Under the pieces are notes generated by a model. That model saw nothing but the letters and a program-made list of their open reading frames with translations. It was not told the DNA's origin and ran no database searches. The translations under genes were made by a program, and so were the position numbers. Below, in pieces: positions 7,599 through 16,700 of a stretch of DNA of 40,076 nt. Origin of the DNA: an uncultured Clostridia bacterium (GTDB lineage: Bacteria > Bacillota > Clostridia > TANB77 > CAG-508); NCBI GenBank assembly GCA_934120675.1, contig CAKOUU010000015.1, positions 1-40,076 of the forward strand. The letters run 5' to 3'. Each line of letters opens with the position of its first letter. The first letter of the stretch is position 1.

Positions 7599-8831
7599 TT
7601 ACTTCAATTTAATCATTTCAACATAATTAAGAACATTAAAAATTAATGATATTACTAAAATAATAGTCACAAATATAATACCCTTTGAATTCTTTTCAAT
7701 ATTCATTTCCTTATATAAAATATCATACTTAGTTTTAATTTCATAATACAATTTATCTAGTTCAAAAATTTTTGATAATCTATAATTTATATTAGAACCA
7801 ATTTCATCTTCCGTAATATCTAAAACCCACAAATTTTTAGTAAATTCAATAAATTTCTTTCTTGTAACCTTCAAATTTGATGCTTTTTTAAATTCGGTTT
7901 CTAATTTCTTTAAATATATTTTTTTATACAAGTTCAATATATATGTATAAAAATATTCATTCTCAAATTTATCAGGCAAATCCGTAAAATTGTTGATATC
8001 ACTGCTAGATGTAAATAATACAACTCCCTGTTTTGTAAAACCAAATTTTGCATATTTCCATTGTGAAAATTCTACTGCCTTATTTTGCTTTAAATCAACA
8101 GAATTATCTGCTGCCAAAAAATTAGCATATTTCACAAAATTATATTCAATATCTTCAAAATTCTTATTTGAGTTCCAAGCTTCTCTATCAATGCAAACAT
8201 ATGAATATGTTAAAAATCTTTGTGTATCTATATCAAGTTTCATAGTTTCTATATCAGAACCAGTAATACTTTTTATAAATTCAGTTAATTTGCTTACATC
8301 ACTAAAAGTACTTGTTTGTAAATAAATTTTATCATAATTGTTTAAAACATTTTCCTGTTTTATATCTCTAAATTTATAATTAAAATTCAAAATATCAGCA
8401 AAATCTTTACTATCCTCAACATTTGTTTTCATTGTAAAAAAACAAATTCCAGAATTAAAACATATTACTTCAATTTTTTGAATTTTGAAAAATATTCCTT
8501 TATCTTCAGCTGTTTTCCCCTGTATGTCTTCTTCCAATTTATACTCAAAAATAGTACAAGGATATTTGCTTAAAATAGCAGACTTTGTATCATCTGGTAA
8601 TGCTTCTAGTTTTTCTAATTTTGATTTAGAATGTGCAAAACCTGAAAATAGCATTTCTCTTGTTTTAGGCGAAAAATAATTATATAATTCTATATCCTTA
8701 CTTTTTTGAAATACTCTAAGCTTAAAGTTTTTATTTCTTAATAGGCTTTGTATATATTTTTGAAATTTACTTTCCTTTACTACAAAAGGATGTACAAAGT
8801 ATGTATATTGGTAATTCATCTTTAGTTCCAT
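7599..8831 (-). CDS. unrecognised 410-residue protein with C-terminal membrane anchor
   Basis: I do not recognise this gene securely. It encodes a mostly soluble protein rich in Lys, Phe, Tyr and Asn, with one clear membrane helix near the C-terminus (about residues 383-400, GIIFVTIILVISLIFNVL) and a short tail. Residues of about 325-380 look like long charged helices leading into that helix. This overall shape recalls CorA-like proteins, but the GMN motif and second membrane helix are absent. The C-terminal position of the anchor implies a cytoplasmic bulk. Two ATGs (8831 and 8819) are possible; GGAAT lies close to the first. The gene precedes acpS and tatD on the same strand and follows the terminator of the WG-repeat gene, so it probably has its own promoter. 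Role unknown. Confidence 0.75.
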   Translation of the reverse strand: MELKMNYQYTYFVHPFVVKESKFQKYIQSLLRNKNFKLRVFQKSKDIELYNYFSPKTREMLFSGFAHSKSKLEKLEALPDDTKSAILSKYPCTIFEYKLEEDIQGKTAEDKGIFFKIQKIEVICFNSGICFFTMKTNVEDSKDFADILNFNYKFRDIKQENVLNNYDKIYLQTSTFSDVSKLTEFIKSITGSDIETMKLDIDTQRFLTYSYVCIDREAWNSNKNFEDIEYNFVKYANFLAADNSVDLKQNKAVEFSQWKYAKFGFTKQGVVLFTSSSDINNFTDLPDKFENEYFYTYILNLYKKIYLKKLETEFKKASNLKVTRKKFIEFTKNLWVLDITEDEIGSNINYRLSKIFELDKLYYEIKTKYDILYKEMNIEKNSKGIIFVTIILVISLIFNVLNYVEMIKLK

Positions 8832-8919
8832 TTTTTATTCCATTCCTCTCATTTATAAATAAACTCTTTTAATTAATTGTTCATTTAGTAATTTTACTTG
8901 TGTATTGATTTATATCAAT

Positions 8920-8958
8920 AAAAGAATTAAATTTCAACTAGGAAAATTTAATTCTTTT
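8920..8958 (-). terminator. 15-bp-stem terminator of the WG-repeat gene
   Basis: The segments 8920-8934 and 8944-8958 are perfectly complementary over 15 bp (AAAAGAATTAAATTT against its reverse complement) with a 9-base loop. On the minus strand the right arm itself ends in CTTTTATT. It begins 4 bases after the stop. Confidence 0.78.
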
Positions 8959-8962
8959 AAGT

Positions 8963-10486
8963 TTACAATTGGTTATAATAATTCATATTGATGTCCATAC
9001 CAAAATGCCATCTTCCTATAAAATCTATTAATAAATATTCATCTAAATTATATGTAGGTTCTTGTGTTACATTTCCTTTACTATCAACACTTCCCCATTT
9101 TCCATCTTTTTTAACTGCTGAAAATCCATAATCATTTTGTTCCATAGCATCATCATAAATATAATTAACAATAACTTTTCCATTTTTATCTACATATCCG
9201 TATTTTCCATCTTTTTTACTTAAAAATAATGTTCTACTTGGGAATATATCTTTTTCAGATTTTTCCTCAAATTTAAAGTTATAATATTTATATTCATCAT
9301 CAACTCTTAATTTAATGTAACCCTTATTCTCATTTAATTCTATAAAAATTCCTGATGCCTTAGTTTCTAGATTACTATTTAATATATTAGAATTATAAAC
9401 TTCATCTTCCGTAATATAAATATCTGCTTTTTCATTATACGCTATTGAACTATATTCAAATGGTAATTTTTCCTCTTTATTGATATTTATAATTCCATAT
9501 TTACCATCTTTTACAGCTATAAATGTTCCAACTTTTGTCTCTTCCAATTTATCGTATTGTGCTTCTATTATAGTTTTCCCAGTAACATCCATTATTCCAT
9601 ATTTATTATTTTTAACAAATATTACTGCATTTTCTTGTGATGACAATATTTGTTTTATTGAATCAAATCCACTTATTAAAATATCACTTCCTTGTTTATT
9701 TACAATTTTTTGATTTCCATTTACAGTTACAACATACATATCATTTCCATACACTTTTTCAATTGAATCATATTTTGATTCTAAAACTTGTGTATTTGAA
9801 TAATCTACAATTCCATATTTTCCACTATCATTTTTAACAATAAATCCAGATTTATTATCTTTTCCTAAAATATCAATATCTGCATATTGTGCTTGAATAA
9901 CTGTCTTTCCATCACTATCCACTATTCCATACTTATTATCTTTTTTTACTTTAAAAGAATTTTCAATTCCTGAAATTGCTGTTATATCTTGATAATCCAT
10001 AGAAATAACTTCTTTTCCATCAAAGTCTATTAAACCATATTTTCCATATTTTTGTACCTTTAATACGTTTTGTTCATATATAAGATTTCCAGACTTGTCA
10101 GTATTTTGAATTGCCTCTATTTTATCATATTCTTTGAATATTTCTTCATTTTTATCATTTAAAGCTTTTGTTTTATATTCACCTGTATCATAATTTACAT
10201 CATATGTACAAATAAACACACCTTTTTTTGGGTTTGGTACTATTATCATTTCTTTATATGATGGGTCTATTACATTGTTTCCTGTTGAATCTATAACTCC
10301 CCATTTATTGTCTTTATATGATGTAAAATAATTTTTGGTTGTTATTTTTCCTGAGGTTGTATCTTTTGTTAGTAGTCCCTTTATTATAAATATGAACATT
10401 ATTATTACTATTATTGCAATAGCTACTGCAAATACTTTTTTCATGTTCAATTTTGGTTCTGTATCATATCTTCTTCCTCTACTCAT
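8963..10486 (-). CDS. membrane-anchored WG-repeat protein
   Basis: This 507-residue protein has a short basic cytoplasmic N-terminus, one membrane helix (about residues 17-41) and about nine WG repeats filling the rest. Examples of the repeat core are NKWGVIDSTGNNVI, GKYGLIDFDGKEVI, NKYGIVDSDGKTVI, NKYGIMDVTGKTII, GKYGYVDKNGKVIV and GKWGSVDSKGNV. WG (KWG) repeats fold into beta-rich modules of about 35 residues, and the extracellular ones are usually guessed to be ligand-binding; no enzymatic function is known. At least one unit (DMYVVTVNGNQKIVNKQGSD) has lost the WG pair. AGGAGG precedes the ATG, and a good sigma-A promoter lies just upstream. The gene is monocistronic between its promoter and a strong terminator. 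Confidence 0.85.
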   Translation of the reverse strand: MSRGRRYDTEPKLNMKKVFAVAIAIIVIIMFIFIIKGLLTKDTTSGKITTKNYFTSYKDNKWGVIDSTGNNVIDPSYKEMIIVPNPKKGVFICTYDVNYDTGEYKTKALNDKNEEIFKEYDKIEAIQNTDKSGNLIYEQNVLKVQKYGKYGLIDFDGKEVISMDYQDITAISGIENSFKVKKDNKYGIVDSDGKTVIQAQYADIDILGKDNKSGFIVKNDSGKYGIVDYSNTQVLESKYDSIEKVYGNDMYVVTVNGNQKIVNKQGSDILISGFDSIKQILSSQENAVIFVKNNKYGIMDVTGKTIIEAQYDKLEETKVGTFIAVKDGKYGIININKEEKLPFEYSSIAYNEKADIYITEDEVYNSNILNSNLETKASGIFIELNENKGYIKLRVDDEYKYYNFKFEEKSEKDIFPSRTLFLSKKDGKYGYVDKNGKVIVNYIYDDAMEQNDYGFSAVKKDGKWGSVDSKGNVTQEPTYNLDEYLLIDFIGRWHFGMDINMNYYNQL

Positions 10487-10512
10487 TACTTCAGCCTCCT
10501 ATTCACTCCTAA

Positions 10513-10541
10513 AATATATCATAATACGCACTAATTTTCAA
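10513..10541 (-). promoter_or_regulatory. sigma-A promoter of the WG-repeat gene
   Basis: On the minus strand TTGAAA (10541-10536), 17 bases, then TATATT (10518-10513). The transcript would start close to 10506, about 20 bases before the ATG. The terminus of foldback element A lies only 9 bases upstream of the -35 box. Confidence 0.75.
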
Positions 10542-10549
10542 GCCAAAAA

Positions 10550-11065
10550 CAATAAAAATGGTATGTTTTTCATACCATTTGTTACAATTCACAGCTTTAA
10601 AAAATTTTTGTGTGCAAGTTGCCACTTAAAGGGTTATATATATTTGATATTGTATCCTGTTCATTACGTTTAAAAAGAAAATCTAAAATATCAAACTGAG
10701 CCTCTCTCACTCAGGTCAAAAATGTATATATGTATATGATTTTAAACTTTTCGAATGTGATTAGAGCAATATTAGAATTTCTTAAATAAATTTATGGAAA
10801 GCGTTCACGTCGAGCGAAGCGAGGACTAAGTGGAATTATCCATCAATTTATTTTAGAAATTCTTATGTTGCGTATTGAACCGAGAAAATGTTTCAAATCA
10901 TATACATATATACATTTTTTGTGAGCATTCCTCAGTTAGTTATTTAAGATTTTCTATTTTTCACTTCAATCGAACGAATACAATATCAAATATATATAAC
11001 CTTTAAGGTAGCAACTTGCACACAAATTTTTTGGGGCTGTGAATTGTAACTACCATTTTTTATTG
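10550..11065. repeat. foldback element, copy A (large imperfect palindrome)
   Basis: The left arm (about 10550-10797) and right arm (about 10840-11065) are inverted copies with a 42-base loop. Matching landmarks include CAATAAAAATGG and CCATTTTTTATTG at the tips, GTTACAATTCACAG and CTGTGAATTGTAAC, GTGTGCAAGTTGC and GCAACTTGCACAC, and TATATATTTGATATTGTAT and its reverse complement. A run around ATGTATATATGTATATG is also matched. Two mismatched bubbles interrupt the pairing at 10697-10709/10922-10934 and about 10752-10780/10856-10885. The loop contains GAGCGAAGCGAG flanked by GTC and GAC. The left tip carries an extra 8-bp hairpin (ATGGTATG/CATACCAT). No ORF with a ribosome-binding site lies inside. 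The right tip overlaps the stop codon of spoIIE. Confidence 0.88.
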
Positions 11066-13492
11066 TTTATTTAAGAACTTGCAAACCACAACACTCATAT
11101 CATCTTTAGCAGTTCCATACCCATTATCAACAGCCTCATTCAAAACCAAATCCGCAATTTTTTGAGTATTATTTGTCTCAATATCCTCAAACAAATACTT
11201 AACCCATAACTCCTTATTTTTATACTCAACATTAGAATCCAAAACACCATCTGTACACATAAGCATAATCTCACCAGAAGAAATATCCCTATCAAAAGAC
11301 TGCAAATTTGTCTCATTAATAATACCTGCAGGAAGCGAATTAGCCTTAATAAGTTGAACACTATTCCTATTTTTAATATATGTTGGACAAGCCCCGCTTT
11401 TAATAAACTCAATATTTCCATTATACAAATCAATAATTGCAATATCTAAAGTTGCAAAAATTTCTTCATTTTGATTAATCAAGCTTGAATTTATCAATTC
11501 CAAAGAAGTCTTCTTATCAAATCCAGACAATAATAAGTTTTCTAACATTTTTAAAGCTTTGTCACTACTTTGTCTGGCCTCTTCTCCAGAGCCCATTCCA
11601 TCACTTAAAGCTACCAAGTATTTCCCATCTTTTAGTCTAATATTTAATACACTATCTCCAGAAACTTTACTATTGCTTTTAACATTGCTTGAATTTCCAA
11701 TAGCCATAACAAATTTATCATCAGATAAAAAGTTTAGTCTATTTCCAACACTTGCATCTTCATTAAATACAATGTTCTCTTTTAAAACATCTGTAAGTAC
11801 CTTCCCAATATATTCTGTATCAGTAATATTTGATTTTTCCATGTAAATTTCTACTAAAAATCTATCTTCTCTTTGTATAGAAATTTCTTGAGCTTCTATT
11901 TCTTTTTGTTTTAGCAATTCAATAACTTGTTTCTTTTGATTACTATATTGTTCTTCATTTTTAATATTTTTTTCAATATTTTCTGCTATATTAGAAATAG
12001 CTTTTGACACGCCCTGAAGTTGAGTTTCTATATTCTTCTTGTTTTCTTCAAATTTCTTTTGCCATACAAAATTTGATTTACTAATTTTATATGACATATT
12101 AATAACTCTAACCATTTGTGAAATATTTTCTTCTAAATATTCACTTATTTTTTTATCATCAAATCCAACTATGTAACTATTACATTTTGCAAATATATCA
12201 AGTAGCAATCCTCTTGAAATTTCTTGCTTATCTACTAATACTTTAAATATTTCGTCTACAATAGGACCATCAACCTTTGAAATATCTTCATATAACATAT
12301 TATTTTCATAGCCACTCAAATTGTCTAATAATTCAGAAACAAATATATCTTTATTTGATAAAATTGGTTCTTCATCCATCTGAACTTTTTCCGCTTTATA
12401 TGTTTTTGCCATCTCTTGAATTGTATCAGAAACATTGTTTAACCTCTCAGCAGTTTCTTTACTTTTATTTAAAGCCCTATCTGGAAATACTGGTAATAAC
12501 TTTGAATTGCCCATAAATTCTTTGATATTTATTTGTACTGATTTAGGAACAGCTAAAAGTCCAATAGATGCAATTAATATTTCTTTAAAATGAATAAGTT
12601 CTACTGTATATCCGTTAGAAACATATGCAAGTACTATGTTCCCTAAGCAAAATCCTATTATAACCCCTATTTTTCCAAATTTATTTAACACTCCTGCTAT
12701 CATACCAGATATTGCATATGCAGCAACCATTACAGGGTCTGATGATGTTATAACTCCAAGAGTAACTCCTATTGTAACACCTGCTGTTGTTCCAACTAAT
12801 ACTCCATTTTTCCATCCTAATATCAAAACTATTAATATGCTTAAAATATTTCTAATAGAAAAACCTAATATGTTTAAGTCTCCAAAAGCACTTACAGAAA
12901 TTGCAACCATTAAACTAGCACCCAAAATTTCTTCAATAGAAAAAGCTTTTCCTTCTACAAAACCACTAAGAGCTAATATGGAATTTACGAATATCTTATA
13001 AAATACTACAGCTATAATAGAAAAACATATAACAGATAATACATCATATAATGTGAATCCACTTATTCCTATTTTAGCAAGTTGGATTATCATTGATGCA
13101 ATAAAAATATTTTTAGATAATTTAACTTTTTCGTTTTGCTCATCATCAATATATTTTGGCTTTATCAAAAACATTGTAACAATTAATACCAATGCTGTTA
13201 ATATGTATGTTAGTGCTCCACTTATTCCAAATTTTATTGCATTTCCTATAATTCCAAAAAGTACTATCCCTAGTAATGGAATAGAATTTGCTATGCTTGC
13301 TCCTAATATACTAATACTAAATGGAGATACATCTCCTGTGATTCCAACCATTGATATCATTAATGATATAATATATATTGGTATGTTTTTTACAGAAAAT
13401 ACATCTGCAAATAGTTCTATTTTCTTTTTTTCTTTTTTATTTTCTTCGTAGTTTTGATTTTCTACTGTACTTTCGTTTATATTTTGAAACAT
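11060..13492 (-). CDS. spoIIE: stage II sporulation protein E (phosphatase)
   Basis: This 810-residue protein is the PP2C-type phosphatase that dephosphorylates SpoIIAA and so activates sigma-F in the forespore; it also interacts with FtsZ at the polar septum. About ten membrane helices fill residues 40-330. A central regulatory/oligomerisation region with long charged helices follows (about 350-570), then the PP2C domain (about 580-805) with LVALSDGMGSGEEARQSSDK, ATLDIAIIDL, FIKSGACPTYI and IMLMCTDGVLD. Length and order match B. subtilis SpoIIE. GAGGTGG lies 5 bases before the ATG at 13492; the frame can be extended three codons to a GTG, but that start would overlap the ribosome-binding site. 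The stop TAA lies inside the tip of foldback element A, and no ordinary terminator follows. Confidence 0.95.
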   Translation of the reverse strand: MFQNINESTVENQNYEENKKEKKKIELFADVFSVKNIPIYIISLMISMVGITGDVSPFSISILGASIANSIPLLGIVLFGIIGNAIKFGISGALTYILTALVLIVTMFLIKPKYIDDEQNEKVKLSKNIFIASMIIQLAKIGISGFTLYDVLSVICFSIIAVVFYKIFVNSILALSGFVEGKAFSIEEILGASLMVAISVSAFGDLNILGFSIRNILSILIVLILGWKNGVLVGTTAGVTIGVTLGVITSSDPVMVAAYAISGMIAGVLNKFGKIGVIIGFCLGNIVLAYVSNGYTVELIHFKEILIASIGLLAVPKSVQINIKEFMGNSKLLPVFPDRALNKSKETAERLNNVSDTIQEMAKTYKAEKVQMDEEPILSNKDIFVSELLDNLSGYENNMLYEDISKVDGPIVDEIFKVLVDKQEISRGLLLDIFAKCNSYIVGFDDKKISEYLEENISQMVRVINMSYKISKSNFVWQKKFEENKKNIETQLQGVSKAISNIAENIEKNIKNEEQYSNQKKQVIELLKQKEIEAQEISIQREDRFLVEIYMEKSNITDTEYIGKVLTDVLKENIVFNEDASVGNRLNFLSDDKFVMAIGNSSNVKSNSKVSGDSVLNIRLKDGKYLVALSDGMGSGEEARQSSDKALKMLENLLLSGFDKKTSLELINSSLINQNEEIFATLDIAIIDLYNGNIEFIKSGACPTYIKNRNSVQLIKANSLPAGIINETNLQSFDRDISSGEIMLMCTDGVLDSNVEYKNKELWVKYLFEDIETNNTQKIADLVLNEAVDNGYGTAKDDMSVVVCKFLNKQ

Positions 13493-13688
13493 CCTTACCA
13501 CCTCTTAAACTTTTATAGCATCATTTTACTACTTGTCCTTGGTATTTTTTGTCTTTTTTAGAAACTGATTCAAAAAAAGTTTTTTACAATTTGTGATATA
13601 TAATTTATTTTTTCTTTATTATTTATCTTTTTACTTTCCTTATTTTATTATAATTTAGCAGATTTTGCAATATATTTTAAATTTTTGC

Positions 13689-13724
13689 ACAAAAAAAGAA
13701 CACTCTTTTTTTAAGAATGCTCTT
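13689..13724 (-). terminator. terminator of the surface-protein operon
   Basis: On the minus strand AAGAGCATTCT pairs with AGAGTGTTCTT (11 bp including two G-U pairs) around a loop of 7, followed by TTTTTTT. It begins 11 bases after the thioester-adhesin stop. Confidence 0.82.
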
Positions 13725-13734
13725 TTATTTTATA

Positions 13735-16700
13735 TTATTTTTTATCTATAGCAAATTTCTTAATAAAGAATACTCCAACTCCTAATATAGTAATTGCTAC
13801 AATTCCTATTATAATAGGTAATGTATAATTTCTATTTTCACCAGTACTTGGTATAATTACAATTTCTTCAGAATTATCTGTATTAAAGAAGAATTTTCCA
13901 TTATTCCATGTAACTGCAACTGGTGTACCTGTATTAAATCCATCACTCTTTGTAACATCAACTATTTCTGTCTTGTTATCAAAAGTATTATCATCTGAAC
14001 TTGCTAACAATTTAGAAACATTAAATGTAACCTCATTAGAATCACCTGGTGCTAAAGGTTTTGATAATTGGCTAGTAAAGTAAGTAATTGTAGTATTTAC
14101 ATATTCAGTATTATCTTTTTCACTTGCATTTACATCATTTAAGTATGTTTGATCTTTTTCTTCCCAACCATCGTTATTTTTACTTACTAATCTTCTGTCT
14201 AGATAATCAATTACTCCTGTAGCAGAAGATTTAACTGGTGTTGCACCTTCTTTGTTTCCGTAATGATAATATCTTTCAGAATCATAATCAGTTTCACTTG
14301 TATTTGTTACTTTAATTGCATATGTTGCTTCTAATGTTGCCCCTTGTATTAATTCAGGATCAATTTCTGCTCTTACCATTCCATTAACATTTATGTCGTT
14401 CATAGAAGTTGGTCCCATATATGTTACACTATCATGTGAACCTTGTAATTTTCCATTTTCATCAATTGTTGCATCTACTAATACTTGACCATTTGCTAAT
14501 GTAATCTTAAATGCTGATACTCTCTTAGAAATTTCCATTTTTTGTTTTGGTCTTTCTACAATACCAAAGTCAATATTTTTAACCTTAAATTCTACTTTAT
14601 CATCATTTCCATCTGTTATAGTTGTATCATATTCAACACTAAATGCCATTCCTGGTGTTGTAGAATTCATAGTTATTGTTTTTATTGTATCTGAACCACT
14701 TTCATATGCTTTGTTAATTTCATCCTCAAGATTATTTTTAGTTATTTTTCTCATTTCTGCATCTATTGTTCTTCTTGCATCTTCACTATCTAATGCGTCA
14801 GTTTTTCTTGTATCTGCATCTACTTTATACCATTCTTTATTATTTTGGTCTCTAGATTCATCATATATTGTTCCTTTATAGTATTGAACTTTATATGTTT
14901 TATCTCCCCATGTATATGTTATATTATAATTTCCTGGTATATAACCCGTAAATGTAAAGTTACCATTTGCATCTGTAGTAGTTTCCATTGATACTCTTTC
15001 GCCATCATAACTACTATCATCTTTTCCAATTTCATTTAATGATACTTTTACTCCAGCTATTGTTGTCTCTCCATTATCAAATATACCATTACCAAATCTT
15101 TCATTATTTGAATTTAATGCTGAGGCATCAACAAATACTGTTCCTTCTATTGATCTTGCATTTTTCAATTCTAATTTTAATGATCTTGCACCAAATGTAT
15201 CGTCTTCATATGTATTGAAGTCACCTGGTTTAGCATTTCCTGGTACTGAGTCTTGGTCAACTACTGCTACTGTTGTATTTTCGTTGTTATCTTTAAATGT
15301 TGTATATGAGTTTATTTCAACAGTACTATTAATTAATTCTTTATTATTAATTATTTTTAATACTGATTCTCTATTTAATTCATATTGTACATATAAAACA
15401 TTTTCTGTTCCTTGTTTTACAGTTGAATTAACTTCTATTAAATTACTTGAGTAGTTATCATTATATGCTGTTTTTTGTCCAAATTTTATATCTCCAGATA
15501 TAGTATCTTGGTCATCTACATTTGTTCCTGCTGCAATCATATTTAATCCACTATCAGAATAATCTATTATATTATTAATTCTAGCTAAATATGATGATTC
15601 ATTTATTAATCTTATTTGATATGTTAGATAAACTTTTAATTCATTATCTTTATGGTTTGGAGCTTCATATTCAGCATCTGCTGTATATATTGCTCTATTA
15701 TATGTTCCTCTATTATTTTGGAATTGTACTCCTACATTCCACTCTGAACTTTGATTTTTAGCTTCGTCAGCTTCTGTTCCATATCTATAAATATGATTAA
15801 ATCCATTAACTTGTATTCTGACATTATATAAGTCTTGTGATATACGGTAATCAGTTTGTGCTTTTTCATATAGTCCTAAATTTACATATCTGATTTCCTC
15901 AGCAGTTGGTGTAAATCCACTATATAAGTCATATCCTGATTCTTTAGTATTTGCATAAACATCACAACCTGAACAATCTTTTATAGAATTTAAATGTGAT
16001 TGTGTGTCTGTACCATTATAATTTACTGTTACGCCATTGATATTTAGACTGTTTGTTCCATTTCCATCTACACTTGTAAACTTTCTATCTAATTCGTCTC
16101 TTGAGCTTGTTTCTCTAGATTTTGAACCATTGTTTTGTGTTAATTTTTCAGCAACAGCTTGATATTTAATTCCACAATATTCAAATTCTACATAGTATTC
16201 GCCTTTTTGTAATTTATCAAGGTCAACATCTACAAATTGATATTCTCCTCCATTTATTTCAGAATATAATCCCAATTCAGATGTAGTTGTTCTTTTTATT
16301 TCATTTCCAGATTTATCTTTTAAAAATACTGTAATTCCATTAAATCCATTTCCATTGTTGTCAACACTTTGATCATATTGATCATCTCTTACTGTTGTTT
16401 TTCCATTATTTGTATCTAACCATACATAACCAGATAGTTTTACTCTATATTGATGATTTAAAAACTTTTTGCTACTATCTCCTACTGTATATTCTTTTCC
16501 AACGTTTTCATCATAGCCATAATTTTTATTTGTTGTTTCTATTGCTTTTATAGAATTAGCTTTTACAGTTTCTCCTGATATTGTTAAATTTAATGAACCA
16601 TTGCTGTCTACAAAAAATTCTTTTGCTCCGTTTAAATCTGTAGCACTCCATTTTAAGTCTGAACCTAAATATCTTGTAACCCACTGTGAATCTCTATATA

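Noticed and set aside
10335..10673. 112-codon rightward frame crossing the WG-gene start and copy A
   Set aside because: It is the antisense shadow of the WG-repeat gene's N-terminal membrane helix and runs into the palindrome.
10550..11065. copy A as an insertion sequence or group II intron
   Set aside because: No transposase or reverse transcriptase frame, no intron domain V-like GAAA/AGC hairpin, and pairing runs end to end rather than only at the tips.
10550..11065. copy A as a riboswitch or T-box leader
   Set aside because: No known aptamer core was recognised. It lies upstream of the promoter of the WG gene and downstream of spoIIE, so it is not in a leader.
12636..13451. long rightward frames antisense to spoIIE
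   Set aside because: They mirror the membrane helices of spoIIE (Pro/Ile/Thr-rich shadows) and lack start signals.
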